Of a DNA stretch of 64,000 nt, positions 42,263-51,456 are shown in pieces. This DNA comes from Calidifontimicrobium sp035325925. GTDB lineage: Bacteria; Pseudomonadota; Gammaproteobacteria; Burkholderiales; Burkholderiaceae_C. The stretch spans positions 66,843-130,842 of the forward strand of contig NZ_DAOKZA010000003.1 of the NCBI RefSeq assembly GCF_035325925.1, in the 5' to 3' direction. A model generated the notes under the pieces. The model saw only the letters and a list, made by a program, of their open reading frames with translations. It searched no databases and was not told the DNA's origin. Position 1 is the stretch's first letter, and each line of letters begins with the position of its first letter. Made by a program: the position numbers and the translations under genes.

Positions 42263-43451
42263 GCCGCCGGGCCGCGGCCCGGTGCTCGAGGTGCTGCTCG
42301 TCTTCCTCAGGCTGGGCCTGACCTCGTTCGGCGGTCCGGTCGCGCACCTCGGCTACTTCCGCACCGAGTTCGTCGAACGGCGGCGCTGGCTCGACGACAA
42401 GAGCTACGGCGATCTGGTCGCGCTGTGCCAGTTCCTGCCCGGGCCGGCGAGCAGCCAGGTCGGCATGGCGCTGGGCCTGAAGCGCGCCGGCTGGGCGGGC
42501 GCGCTGGCGGCCTGGCTGGGATTCACGCTGCCGTCGGCGATCGCGCTGATGCTGTTCGCCCACGGCGTGGCCGAGTGGAGCGCGCTGGCCTCATCGGGCG
42601 CGGTGCACGGGCTCAAGGTCGTCGCGGTGGCCGTGGTCGCGCAGGCCGTGTGGGGCATGGCCAAGGCGCTGTGCCCCGACCGGCTGCGTGCGGGCATCGC
42701 GATCGCCGCCGCGCTGGTGGTGATCGCCGCGCCGACGTCGGCCGGGCAGATCACCGCGATCGTGCTGGGCGGCCTGGTCGGGCGCTGGGCTCTGAGGCTC
42801 GCACACCTGTCACCCGCCACGCACCAGGACGACGGCGTCGGGCGACGTCGGGGCGCGCTGCTGCTGGCGCTGTTCGTGGCGCTGCTGATCGTGCTGCCGG
42901 CGCTCGCCGCCGCGCAGACCTCACCCTGGCTCGGTGCCGTCGCGGTGTTTTACCAGGCCGGCGCGCTGGTGTTCGGCGGCGGCCACGTCGTGCTGCCGCT
43001 GCTGCAGGCGGGCGTGGTGCCGCCCGGCTGGGTGAGCAACGATGCCTTCCTGGCCGGCTACGGGGCGGCACAGGCGGTGCCGGGGCCGCTGTTCACCTTC
43101 GCGGCCTACCTGGGGGCCGCCATGCCTGCCCCCCTCGGCGGCTGGGCGGGTGGGTTGGCGCTGCTGGTGGTCATCTTCGTCCCGGCCTTCCTGCTGGTGG
43201 CCGGTGCACTGCCGTTCTGGGAGGCGATGCGGCAGCGCGACGGCGTGCGGCGCGCGATGGGCGGCATCAACGCGGCCGTCGTCGGCGTGCTGGGCGCGGC
43301 ACTGTACGACCCGGTGTGGACGAGCGCGATCCACTCGCGGGCCGATTTCGGGCTGGCGCTGGCCGCCTTCGGCCTGCTCGTGCACGCCCGCATGTCGCCG
43401 GTGCTGGTGGTCGCGATCGCGGCGGCGGCGGGGTGGCTCATGGCCCTGTAG
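42222..43451 (+). CDS. chrA: Chromate transporter
   Basis: 409 residues with two homologous halves, the long-chain (bidomain) ChrA type. Half one has FLRLGLTSFGGPVAHLGYFR, LVALCQFLPGPASSQVGMAL and GWAGALAAWLGFTLPSAIAL. Half two has QAGALVFGGGHVVLPLLQAG and YGAAQAVPGPLFTFAAYLGA. About ten membrane helices are expected. ChrA exports chromate by proton antiport. No chrB or other resistance gene is beside it, so it is a lone housekeeping-type chrA. Confidence 0.94.
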   Translation: MPPPDPGTVVSAAEPPGRGPVLEVLLVFLRLGLTSFGGPVAHLGYFRTEFVERRRWLDDKSYGDLVALCQFLPGPASSQVGMALGLKRAGWAGALAAWLGFTLPSAIALMLFAHGVAEWSALASSGAVHGLKVVAVAVVAQAVWGMAKALCPDRLRAGIAIAAALVVIAAPTSAGQITAIVLGGLVGRWALRLAHLSPATHQDDGVGRRRGALLLALFVALLIVLPALAAAQTSPWLGAVAVFYQAGALVFGGGHVVLPLLQAGVVPPGWVSNDAFLAGYGAAQAVPGPLFTFAAYLGAAMPAPLGGWAGGLALLVVIFVPAFLLVAGALPFWEAMRQRDGVRRAMGGINAAVVGVLGAALYDPVWTSAIHSRADFGLALAAFGLLVHARMSPVLVVAIAAAAGWLMAL

Positions 43452-43542
43452 GCATCGAAGGCCCGGGGCGCGTCGCGCCTGCACGCGCGGACTCACCCGC
43501 TGCGCGTGCCGGCACGACATCGGGCACGAGCCACGGCGACGC

Positions 43543-44409
43543 ATGCGATACGACGCGGGCAACCATCTCGTCGCGATGCTCGTGGCCGTGGCTCTGCACG
43601 CCCTGGCGTTCGCGCTTGCCAGCGACGATGCGCTCAGGTTCACGATCCGGCCGGACCGGCCGCAAGCCGTGCAGCAGATCGTCGTCGTGGAGATCCTGCC
43701 GCCTGCGCCGGAGGCGAGCCAGCGCGAGCGCGGGCTCCCGGTCGCCGCGCCGGCACCCAGCCCGGCGGCGGTGCGTTCGATCCGGGCGCCTCGCAGCAGC
43801 CCCGCGGCGAGTCCGGCCACGCCACGTCGACCGGCTTCCATGGCAGCGCCGCCGGCCCCGACGGCCGCGGAGTGGGCCTTCGCCGCCACGTACCGGCTCA
43901 GGAACGGCAAGGGCTACCGCTACGCCTGGGGTCGGCAAGTCCGCAGCATGATGGGCACCGCCGTCGAGGGGCCCGACCAGGGCATGGTCAGGTTCCGGGT
44001 GGAGATCGCGCCCGACGGGACGCTGGCCCGCCTGGAAACGCTGTGGACCACGTCGGCCGTCGCCGAGCACCTGGCGCGCAGGGCCATCGAGCGCATGCCG
44101 CCTCTGCCGCCGACGCCCACCGGCAGGCCGCTGGTCTTCGACAGGACGATCTCGTTCACGCCTCATGCCGCGGACGGACCGCCGGTCTACCGCGACGACT
44201 GCCTGCCCGACCCGCCGTCGTTCCGCAATCCGTTTGCCTGGGACGGCAGATCACCACCGGCGCGTGCCGACCCGGGTCGCGTCGAAAGTCCCGATCCCCA
44301 GACGCTGCACGAATGCCTCGAGCAGCTGCCGCAGGACTCGGTCGAGGCGCACAGCGCTCACGACCGGCGACTGAGGGATCAGTGGGATTCCAGCGGTCTG
44401 AGGCGATGA
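43543..44409 (+). CDS. TonB-like C-terminal domain protein
   Basis: 288 residues. One N-terminal membrane helix (LVAMLVAVALHALAFALAS) and a Pro/Ala-rich linker precede a domain (YAWGRQVRSMMGTAVEGPDQ; VRFRVEIAPDGTLARLETLW; EHLARRAIERMPPLPPTPTG; DRTISFTP) that fits the TonB C-terminal beta-alpha-beta pattern. This is the layout of TonB energy transducers. No exbB/exbD or receptor gene is adjacent. A further 75 residues beyond the domain contain two Cys and are of unknown use. It converges with the kinase gene. Confidence 0.7.
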   Translation: MRYDAGNHLVAMLVAVALHALAFALASDDALRFTIRPDRPQAVQQIVVVEILPPAPEASQRERGLPVAAPAPSPAAVRSIRAPRSSPAASPATPRRPASMAAPPAPTAAEWAFAATYRLRNGKGYRYAWGRQVRSMMGTAVEGPDQGMVRFRVEIAPDGTLARLETLWTTSAVAEHLARRAIERMPPLPPTPTGRPLVFDRTISFTPHAADGPPVYRDDCLPDPPSFRNPFAWDGRSPPARADPGRVESPDPQTLHECLEQLPQDSVEAHSAHDRRLRDQWDSSGLRR

Positions 44410-44457
44410 GCCGAGTCGGCCCTCGTGCAGACGACCCGGGGCCGGGCACGCGCGCAT

Positions 44458-44473
44458 GGTCCCGGCCGGGACC
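44458..44473. other. 16-bp palindrome between convergent genes
   Basis: GGTCCCGGCCGGGACC is a perfect palindrome in the 89-bp gap between the TonB-like gene and the hybrid kinase gene, whose stops face each other. It may act as a bidirectional terminator stem, but there is no T tract. Confidence 0.3.
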
Positions 44474-44498
44474 TCGCGCAGGCGAACGCGTGTTCGCA

Positions 44499-46322
44499 TC
44501 AACCGCCGGACGCCGCCGGACGCACACCCAGCTTGAAGCCGATCATCGCGCGCAGCCTGTTCGGCAGCACCGGCTTGATCAGCACGTGGAAGTCGTGCGC
44601 CGCGGCTTCGTCCTCGTGACCGCCGAGGCTGCTGCCGGTCACCAGGATCGCGGGAATCGTCGGCGCGCCGAAACGCGCGCGCACCAGCGCCAGCGCGTCG
44701 ATGCCGGTGCGCCCCTCGGGCAGCCGGTAGTCGACCAGCAGCAGGTCGGGGCGCGCGGAAGCGTCGCCGTCGACCCAGGCGCGCACGGCGTCGACGCCGT
44801 CGAACGCGAGCACCTGCGCGCCCCAGGCCTGCAGCAGCACGACCAGCCCGTCGCGCACCGCGATCTCGTCCTCGACGACGACGATCAGCCGGTCGTCGAG
44901 CGTCAGCCCGAGTGCCGCCTTGGACGGCGCCGCGTCGGCGCCGAGCGCGCGCGGCGCCTTGCCCAGCGGCACCGTCAGCGAGAACACCGTGCCGTGGTGC
45001 AGCCGCGAGCGCACCGTGATCGGCGCGCCCATCAGATCGGCCAGCCGCTTGACGATGGCCAGCCCCAGGCCCAGGCCCTTGCGCTGGTGCGGCTCGAGCG
45101 GTCGGTTCGCGTGCACCTGGTAGAACTCGTCGAAGATGCGCGGCAGGCTGGCCTCGGCGATGCCGATGCCGCTGTCCCAGACCTGCAGCAGCAGCGCGTT
45201 GCCGCGCCGGCGCGCGCTGACCAGCACGCCCCCGTCATCGGTGTAGCGGATCGCGTTGCTCACCAGGTTGCGCAGCACGCGCTCGAGCAGCACCGGGTCG
45301 GCGTGCGCGACGTGTCGCTCGCCGCGCAGGTGCAGCGCCAGCCCCTTCTCGAACGCCGCCGGCTCGAAGTGCAGGCGCAGCCGCGCGAACAGCTCGCGCA
45401 GCGGCACCGGCTGCGGGTGCACGTCGACGCCGCCGGTGTCGATGCGCGTGATGTCGAGCAGTTCGCCGAACAGCCCCTCCAGCGCGTCGACGCTCTCGTT
45501 GATGCTGTTGACCAGCGACGCCACCTCGGGGTCGCGGCTGCGTTGGCGCAGCGCCTCGGCGAACAGCCCCATCGCGTGCAGCGGCTGGCGCAGGTCGTGG
45601 CTGGCGGCGGCGAAGAACTGCGTCTTCGCGCGGTTCGCCGCCTCGGCCTGCCGTCGTGCCGCGTCGGCCTCGGCCTTCTCGAGCTGCAGTTGCCCGGCCA
45701 GGTGCTCGCTGTGCTTGCGCAGCTCGAGCGCGTCGGCCAGCGCGCCGCGGTAGGTGCGCGCCATCAGCAGCGTGGCGACGAACAGCAGCAGCATCAGCCC
45801 GGCCAGCTCGAGGTGGTTGGGCTCGGCGGTGTCGAGCGCCACGCGCACGATGCCGGGCACGAAGACCAGCGCGACGAAGATCGCGAACATGCGCCGCTGC
45901 GTGCCCAGGATCTGCACCGCGCCGAAGCTGTAGGTGGCGATCATCAGGATCAGCGCGGTCTTCTCGAACACGCCGCCGATGCCCCAGAACACCCAGGCGG
46001 CGACGCCCCACATCGCGCCCTGCGCCAGCGCCAGCCAGGCCAGCGGCGCGCGCTGGCGCCGCACCGTCGCGTCGTCGGCGCCCGCGCGCCAGCCGAACCA
46101 CAGCCAGTGCGCCAGCCGCAGCAGCCACAGCAGCGCGACCGGCACGAACCACAGCGCCAGCCGCCACGGATCGGCCACCGGCCCGAAGATCAGGCCGACC
46201 AGCACCATGCCCACGGCGTTGCCGAACAGCGCCACCGGCGACTGGCGCAGGTGCGCGCGCACCGCCTCGGCGGCGATCGCCTCGGCCGACTGCGGCGCGC
46301 CGCGTGCCGGCACCGCGTTCAT
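44499..46322 (-). CDS. Hybrid sensor histidine kinase with C-terminal receiver
   Basis: 607 residues. The N-terminal part holds about six membrane helices with little periplasmic loop (VALFGNAVGMVLVGLIFGPV; LALWFVPVALLWLLRLAHWL; TALILMIATYSFGAVQILG). HisKA contains FFAAASHDLRQPLHAMGLFA with the phospho-His. HATPase has NLVSNAIRYTDDG, DSGIGIAE and GLGLGLAIVKRLADLMG. The receiver domain has LLLVDYRLPEGRTG as the Asp site. It is an inner-membrane sensor with no evident ligand pocket, and is likely paired with the LuxR regulator encoded 146 bp upstream. Confidence 0.9.
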   Translation of the reverse strand: MNAVPARGAPQSAEAIAAEAVRAHLRQSPVALFGNAVGMVLVGLIFGPVADPWRLALWFVPVALLWLLRLAHWLWFGWRAGADDATVRRQRAPLAWLALAQGAMWGVAAWVFWGIGGVFEKTALILMIATYSFGAVQILGTQRRMFAIFVALVFVPGIVRVALDTAEPNHLELAGLMLLLFVATLLMARTYRGALADALELRKHSEHLAGQLQLEKAEADAARRQAEAANRAKTQFFAAASHDLRQPLHAMGLFAEALRQRSRDPEVASLVNSINESVDALEGLFGELLDITRIDTGGVDVHPQPVPLRELFARLRLHFEPAAFEKGLALHLRGERHVAHADPVLLERVLRNLVSNAIRYTDDGGVLVSARRRGNALLLQVWDSGIGIAEASLPRIFDEFYQVHANRPLEPHQRKGLGLGLAIVKRLADLMGAPITVRSRLHHGTVFSLTVPLGKAPRALGADAAPSKAALGLTLDDRLIVVVEDEIAVRDGLVVLLQAWGAQVLAFDGVDAVRAWVDGDASARPDLLLVDYRLPEGRTGIDALALVRARFGAPTIPAILVTGSSLGGHEDEAAAHDFHVLIKPVLPNRLRAMIGFKLGVRPAASGG

Positions 46323-46468
46323 GTCAGCGGCTCCCAGTCGCGCCGCGCGGCCCGCACGGCAGGGCAGCGACGCCATCGAGCGAGCGCCGCGGGTGCGGCG
46401 GCGCCGGTCCGCCGGCGGTGCCCCCTGCCCCAAAACGGGCGCGCGCAGCGCGTCGGGGCAGGCCCACG

Positions 46469-47212
46469 TCACCCGCGGCTGCGCATCCAGCCCGGACCAT
46501 GGTCGCGCGTCATCTGGCCCACCGCGATCACCGCCTGCGTGCGCGTGCTGACGTTGAGCGCGCGCAGCACCGCGGCGACATGGTCCTTCACCGTCTCCAC
46601 CGACAGGTTCAGCTCGCGCGCGATCAGCTTGTTCGGCTTGCCCTGCAGCAGCTTGGCCAGCACCTCGGTCTGGCGCGGCGTCAGGCCGATGCGATCGAGC
46701 GGCGCCACGCCCTGGTAGCCGGCGGCCACCGCGGCCTCGCCCACCGGGATGTCGACCTGCGGCGTCACGCGCATCACGTCGGGCACGGTGTCGCCGCCCC
46801 TGGGCGGCGGCGCCTCGCCGCCCAGCGTGATCGGCGGCACGTAGATGCCACCGGACATCACCATGCGCAGCGCGTCGAACAGCATCTCGTTGGACGCGCG
46901 CTTGGGCACGAAGCCCATCGCGCCGAGGTCGATCGCGCGGATCACGTCGGCGCCGCGGTCCGACGCCGAGACCACGACCACCGGCAGCGCCGGGTAGGTC
47001 TGGCGCATCTCGGCCAGCACGTCGAAGCCGTCGGCGTCGCCGAGCGACAGGTCGAGCAGTACCAGGTCGAAGCCGGCGTCGTCGCGCAGCGCGCGCCGCG
47101 CCTCGGCGGCGCTGGCGGCGCTGACCACCGTCACGTCGTCGCCGAGGCCGCGGATCACGGTGTGCAGCGCCGCGAGGATCAGTGGATGGTCGTCGACCAG
47201 CAGCACTTTCAT
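46469..47212 (-). CDS. LuxR/NarL-family response regulator
   Basis: 247 residues. The receiver domain starts MKVLLVDDHPLILAALHTVI with Asp in DLVLLDLSLGDADGFD. The C-terminal helix-turn-helix is LTPRQTEVLAKLLQGKPNKL followed by IARELNLSVETVKDHVAAVL. A linker of about 40 residues between them is longer than usual. It controls transcription on phosphorylation; the hybrid kinase downstream on the same strand is the probable partner. Confidence 0.92.
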   Translation of the reverse strand: MKVLLVDDHPLILAALHTVIRGLGDDVTVVSAASAAEARRALRDDAGFDLVLLDLSLGDADGFDVLAEMRQTYPALPVVVVSASDRGADVIRAIDLGAMGFVPKRASNEMLFDALRMVMSGGIYVPPITLGGEAPPPRGGDTVPDVMRVTPQVDIPVGEAAVAAGYQGVAPLDRIGLTPRQTEVLAKLLQGKPNKLIARELNLSVETVKDHVAAVLRALNVSTRTQAVIAVGQMTRDHGPGWMRSRG

Positions 47213-47298
47213 GACCCGCGCTCCCTCGTCGTCGATCCCTGGTGGGCGGTGGTCGATGGTAGCCCACCGCCGCGGGGCACCCAAGCCCCGCGCGAGGC

Positions 47299-47751
47299 TC
47301 AGGCGTAGCGCCGCGACACCGACTCGGCGACGCACACCGGCCGGGTCTGCCCCTCGCGCTCGACGGTGACCTCGGTGGTCAGCTGCGCGCCGCCGTCGAT
47401 CTCGTCGTAGGCGAGCAGGCGGAAGTGGCCGCGCAGCCGGCTGCCCACCGGCACCGGCGCCGTGAAGCGCACGCGGTTCAGGCCGTAGTTGACGCCCATG
47501 CGCTGGTCGTCGATGTGCAGCGCGGTCTCGCCGAACAGCGGCAGCAGGCTCAGCGTGAGGAAGCCGTGCGCGATGGTGGTGCCGTACGGCCCGGCAGCGG
47601 CGCGCTGCGGGTCGACGTGGATCCACTGATGGTCGCCCGTGGCCTGGGCGAACAGGTCGATGCGCTGCTGGTCGATCGTGACCCAGTCGCTGGTGCCGAT
47701 CGGCTCGCCGACCCGGGCGCGCAGGTCGCGCAGGTGCGCGTAGCGGCTCAT
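47299..47751 (-). CDS. MaoC-like (R)-specific enoyl-CoA hydratase family protein
   Basis: 150 residues. FAQATGDHQWIHVDPQRAAA has the Asp/His catalytic pair of the MaoC hot-dog hydratase motif, and GPYGTTIAHGFLTLSLLPLF is the second signature. NYGLNRVRFTAPVPVGSRLR also fits. It hydrates enoyl-CoA thioesters, possibly for fatty-acid or PHA metabolism. Its ATG overlaps the ParA stop by four bases (ATGA), an odd partner. Confidence 0.9.
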   Translation of the reverse strand: MSRYAHLRDLRARVGEPIGTSDWVTIDQQRIDLFAQATGDHQWIHVDPQRAAAGPYGTTIAHGFLTLSLLPLFGETALHIDDQRMGVNYGLNRVRFTAPVPVGSRLRGHFRLLAYDEIDGGAQLTTEVTVEREGQTRPVCVAESVSRRYA

Positions 47752-48365
47752 GACGCGGCCCACTGCAGCAGCGGCTGCCACTGCGGCAGGTCGCGCTCGA
47801 CGCGGCTGGGCGCGACGTCCCACAGCGTCAGCCCGCGCGCGGCGAGCTGCACGTAGTTCTGCGTGTCGCGCAGGAAACCGAGCACCGGCACGCCCAGCGA
47901 CTCGAGGTAGCGGTGCAGCTGCTCGTTGCTGATCGTGCCCTCGCGCACGCGCATGCCGATCACGCCGAAGGCCACGCGGTCGGCGCGCTTGTGCGCGCGC
48001 AGCTCGGCCAGGAACGCGTGCGTGGCCTGGATGTCGAACAGGCTCGGCTGCAGCGGGATCACCAGCTTGTCGGCGGCCTTCATCACGTTGTCCAGGCGCT
48101 TGCCGTGCATCCCCGCCGGCGTGTCGAGCACGACGTGCGTGGTGCCCTTGGGCGGGCGCACGACGTCGTCGGGGTGCAGCTCCCAGCCGCGGATGACCGG
48201 CAGCGCGGGCGGGCGCCGCGCCAGCCACTGGCGCGACGACTGCTGGCGGTCGACGTCACCGAGCATCACCGCGTGACCCTGGTGCGCCAGCGCGCCGGCC
48301 AGGTTCGTCGCCAGCGTGCTCTTGCCGACCCCGCCCTTGGGGTTGGCGACCACGATCACCGGCAT
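47748..48365 (-). CDS. ParA/MinD-family ATPase
   Basis: 205 residues starting MPVIVVANPKGGVGKSTLAT with a deviant Walker A (KGGVGKST). GDVDRQQSSRQWLARR, VVLDTPAGMHGKRLDNVMKA and KLVIPLQPSLFDIQATHAFL are ParA-like motifs. It is a small single-domain form without an HTH, of the kind placing cellular cargo instead of plasmids. No parB gene is adjacent. The cargo is unknown. It is the first gene of the pair with the MaoC gene. Confidence 0.88.
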   Translation of the reverse strand: MPVIVVANPKGGVGKSTLATNLAGALAHQGHAVMLGDVDRQQSSRQWLARRPPALPVIRGWELHPDDVVRPPKGTTHVVLDTPAGMHGKRLDNVMKAADKLVIPLQPSLFDIQATHAFLAELRAHKRADRVAFGVIGMRVREGTISNEQLHRYLESLGVPVLGFLRDTQNYVQLAARGLTLWDVAPSRVERDLPQWQPLLQWAAS

Positions 48366-48482
48366 GCGCGTCCCTCTGTCGCTTCGATGCGGGCGATCGT
48401 ACCGTCGCGCGGCGAGGCTCCGCGACCGGACAAACCCAAGCGGCCGACGCCGGCGCGCCGCAGCCGAGGGCACTCCGGGGGG

Positions 48483-49226
48483 CTACGTCACGCCGTCCCA
48501 CAGCAGCTTGCACCCCGTGAGGAACATCCCCGCGTAGGCCACGCGGTAGAACCAGGTCGGGCGGATGCGCCGCAGCGCCCACACGCCCAGCCACACGCCC
48601 AGCGGCGCCAGCGGCAGCAGCACCAGCGACGTCGTCAGGTTGCGCCCGTCGATCAGCCCGAGCCAGGCGTAGGGCACCCACTTCGACAGGTTCACCGCGG
48701 CGAAGAACACCGCCATCGTCGCGCTGAACACCACCGGCGGCAGGCGCATCGGCAGCACGTACGCCGAGATCGGCGGGCTGCCGGCGTGCGCGACGAAGCT
48801 GGTGAAGCCCGAGGTCAGCGCCGCCAGCCAGCCGACCCAGCGAGGCGGGCGCGGGCGGTCGGCACGCGGCGGGAACAGCCCGCGCTGCAGCAGGAACAGC
48901 AGCGTCAGCGCACCGACGACGCCGGCCAGCGTCGACGCCGGCAGCAGCCCGAACACCGCGGTGCCGACCACGGTGCCCGCCAGCCCGGCGGGCAGCAGGT
49001 GCGCGATCAGCGCGCGGTCGCGCTCGCGCCACAGCTGCTGCAGCCCGGTGGCGTCCATCACCAGCAGCAGCGGCAGCATGATCGCCGCGGCCTGCGGCAC
49101 CGGCACCGCCAGCGCCATCAGAGGCGTGGCCAGCGCACCGAAGCCGCCGAGGAAGCCGCTCTTGCCCAGCCCCATCAGCAGCACCGCCGGCACCGCGACG
49201 GCGTAGAACCAGGGGTCGGTGATCAT
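48483..49226 (-). CDS. TauE/SafE-family permease
   Basis: 247 residues with about eight hydrophobic segments. AVAVPAVLLMGLGKSGFLGG and TSGFTSFVAHAGSPPISAYV are the two repeated family motifs. These proteins export or import sulfur-containing anions or sulfoacetate. The substrate is not known here. The ATG at 49226 was taken because the longer frame adds Arg-rich sequence without homology. It is divergent from the dioxygenase gene. Confidence 0.9.
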   Translation of the reverse strand: MITDPWFYAVAVPAVLLMGLGKSGFLGGFGALATPLMALAVPVPQAAAIMLPLLLVMDATGLQQLWRERDRALIAHLLPAGLAGTVVGTAVFGLLPASTLAGVVGALTLLFLLQRGLFPPRADRPRPPRWVGWLAALTSGFTSFVAHAGSPPISAYVLPMRLPPVVFSATMAVFFAAVNLSKWVPYAWLGLIDGRNLTTSLVLLPLAPLGVWLGVWALRRIRPTWFYRVAYAGMFLTGCKLLWDGVT

Positions 49227-49356
49227 CGAGGCGGCGGCAGGCAGCGGCGGCAGGCGAGGAGCGCCGCGCATTGTCCACGCCGGCATCCAGCGGCGCTGAA
49301 CGCGGCGTGCGAACCCCGCCAACCCGCGGCACGGGCCGCGGTGCTTCAATCACGGC

Positions 49357-50235
49357 ATGAACACCACCGCCCCTCCCGCCATGCCCGCCATGCCCGCCCT
49401 GTTCGTCTCGCACGGTTCGCCGATGACGGCGCTCGAGCCCGGCGACGCCGGCGCGCTGTGGCAGCGCCTGGGCCCGGCGATCGACGCCACCTTCGGCCGC
49501 CCGCGCGCGATCGTCGCGCTGTCGGCGCACTCGCTGACGCGCGAGCCGGTGCTGCTCGCCGCGGCGCGCCACGAGACGGTGCACGACTTCGGCGGCTTCC
49601 CCGACGCACTGTACCGCCTGCGCTACGACGCCCCGGGCGCGCCGGCGCTGGCGCCGCGCGTGCAGGCGCTGCTGGCCGGCGCCGGCATCGCGTCGCACGT
49701 CGTCGACCAGGGCGGGCTGGACCACGGCGTCTGGGTGCCGCTGCGCTTCGTCTACCCCGACGCCGACGTGCCGGTGCTGCCGCTGGCGTGGGTGCCGGGC
49801 GACCCGCCGGCGGCGCAGTTCGCAATCGGCGCGGCGCTCGCGCCGCTGGCCGACGAGGGCGTGCTGGTGCTGGGCAGCGGCAGCATCACGCACAACCTGC
49901 GCCTGCTCGGCGACTTCACCGGCCGCGGCCCCGCGGCGCAGCCCGAGCGTGCCGAGAGCGCGGCGTTTCGCGACTGGTTCGCCGAACGCAGCGCTGCGCT
50001 CGACTGGGACGCGCTGCTCGACTACCGGCGCCGCGCGCCGCACGCCGCGCTGATGCACCCCAGCGACGAGCACCTGCTGCCGTGGTACGGCGCCGCCGGC
50101 GCCGGCGGCCGAGCGCACGCGCCGCTGCGGCTGCACGCCGGCAGCGCCTACGGCGCGCTGGGCATGGACGCCTACGCGTTCGGCGCGCAGGCGTCGCGGC
50201 TGGCGCAGGCGCTGGGCGCGGCGTCGGCCGCCTGA
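49357..50235 (+). CDS. DODA-type extradiol aromatic ring-opening dioxygenase
   Basis: 292 residues. PALFVSHGSPMTALEPGDAG, IVALSAHSLTREPVLLAAA, YDAPGAPALAPRVQALLAG and GSGSITHNLRLLGDF match YgiD/DODA (LigB-fold) enzymes. His residues in VSHGSP, SAHS and LDHGVW are likely metal ligands. E. coli YgiD opens L-DOPA; the natural substrate here is unknown. It is monocistronic, and converges with the BMP protein gene. Confidence 0.9.
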   Translation: MNTTAPPAMPAMPALFVSHGSPMTALEPGDAGALWQRLGPAIDATFGRPRAIVALSAHSLTREPVLLAAARHETVHDFGGFPDALYRLRYDAPGAPALAPRVQALLAGAGIASHVVDQGGLDHGVWVPLRFVYPDADVPVLPLAWVPGDPPAAQFAIGAALAPLADEGVLVLGSGSITHNLRLLGDFTGRGPAAQPERAESAAFRDWFAERSAALDWDALLDYRRRAPHAALMHPSDEHLLPWYGAAGAGGRAHAPLRLHAGSAYGALGMDAYAFGAQASRLAQALGAASAA

Positions 50236-50251
50236 TCCGGCGCGCGCCGGC

Positions 50252-51343
50252 TCACCGCGCCGGCGCGCTGCCGACGACGCCCTCGACCAGCCAGTCCATG
50301 GCGGCGATGGCCGCGTCGTCGAGCCGGCCGGCGGCCAGCCGCGTGCGCCCGCCCTGGTCGACCAGCGGCGCGGCGAACACCGCGCGCCGGCCCTGCGCGA
50401 TCTCGCGCTCGAGCCGCGCCAGGTCGCGGCGCAGCGACTCGGGCAGCGACGGGTGCAGCGCGCCGAAGCGCACCATGCCGTCGGCGAGGCCGCCCCACAC
50501 CGGCCGCGGCGCCCAGGTGCCGGCGCGCACCGCCTGCACGACGCGCTGGTAGTGGCCGCTCCAGTCGGCGGTCACCGCGGCGATCTGCACGTCGGGCGCG
50601 AAGGCGCGCATGTCGCCGTGGTAGCCGATCAGCTTCACCCCCCGCGCCTGCGCCGCCTGCGGCACCGCCGGCGACGCGGCGTGGTAGGTCAGCACGTCGG
50701 CGCCGGCGTTGACCAGCGCGAGCGCCGCGTCGCGTTCCTTCGGCGGGTCGAACCAGGTGTCGAGCCACAGCACGCGCAGCGTGGCCTTCGGATTGGCCGC
50801 GCGCATGCCCAGCGCGAACGCGTTGATGCCCTGCACGACCTCGGGCACCGGGAAACCCGCGACGTAGCCGGCCACGCCGCTGGCGCTGACGCGCCCGGCC
50901 AGGTAGCCGGCGAGCCAGCGGCCCTCGTAGAGGCGCGCGTTGTAGGTGCTCAGGTTCGCCGCGGTGCGGTAGCCGCCGGCGTGCTCGAACTTCACCGCCG
51001 GGAACTCGGCGGCCACGCGCAGCGCCGGCTCGAGGTAGCCGAAGCTGGTGGCGAAGACCACGGCGCAGCCGCGCTGCGCGAAGTCGCGCATCACGCGCTC
51101 GCTGTCGGCGCCCTCGGGCACCGACTCGACGTGGCGCGTGGCCACCTGCCCCGGCAGCGCGCGTTCGAGCGCCAGCCGCGCCTGCTCGTGCTGGTAGGTC
51201 CAGCCGGCCTCGCCGATCGGGCTGACGTAGACGAAGCAGGCCTGCACCGCAGGCTGGGCGTGCGCCACGCCAGCCAGGCCGACGAGCAGGGCGAACAGGG
51301 TGCGACACGCGCGCGCGCCGGCGCGGCTGAGGTTTTTGTACAT
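50252..51343 (-). CDS. BMP-family (PnrA/Med-like) ABC substrate-binding protein
   Basis: 363 residues starting MYKNLSRAGARACRTLFALL, with a Sec signal peptide cut near AHA/Q. CFVYVSPIGEAGWTYQHEQA, VVFATSFGYLEPALRVAAEF and VKFEHAGGYRTAANLSTYNA are BMP family motifs; these proteins bind nucleosides or related bases. GAGG before the ATG at 51343 decides this start over 51358. No permease or ATPase gene is adjacent, so it is an orphan binding protein in this window. Confidence 0.9.
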   Translation of the reverse strand: MYKNLSRAGARACRTLFALLVGLAGVAHAQPAVQACFVYVSPIGEAGWTYQHEQARLALERALPGQVATRHVESVPEGADSERVMRDFAQRGCAVVFATSFGYLEPALRVAAEFPAVKFEHAGGYRTAANLSTYNARLYEGRWLAGYLAGRVSASGVAGYVAGFPVPEVVQGINAFALGMRAANPKATLRVLWLDTWFDPPKERDAALALVNAGADVLTYHAASPAVPQAAQARGVKLIGYHGDMRAFAPDVQIAAVTADWSGHYQRVVQAVRAGTWAPRPVWGGLADGMVRFGALHPSLPESLRRDLARLEREIAQGRRAVFAAPLVDQGGRTRLAAGRLDDAAIAAMDWLVEGVVGSAPAR

Positions 51344-51456
51344 GGTTGTCCTCGACATGGCCACCGCGGGGAAGGCGCACGGCCGCCCAGGTGGCGTCGC
51401 GGCGTGCGAGGGGCGCGATTGTAGGCGTGCGGCTATCCTTGCGCCCCCGCAGCACC

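Noticed and set aside
43543..44409. Part of a chromate resistance operon with chrA
   Set aside because: The protein has a TonB-like domain and no similarity to ChrB, ChrC or ChrF; adjacency alone is not enough.
47913..50552. 879-residue plus-strand frame across parA, tauE and the dioxygenase
   Set aside because: It crosses several recognised genes on both strands in the wrong frame and shows no domain.
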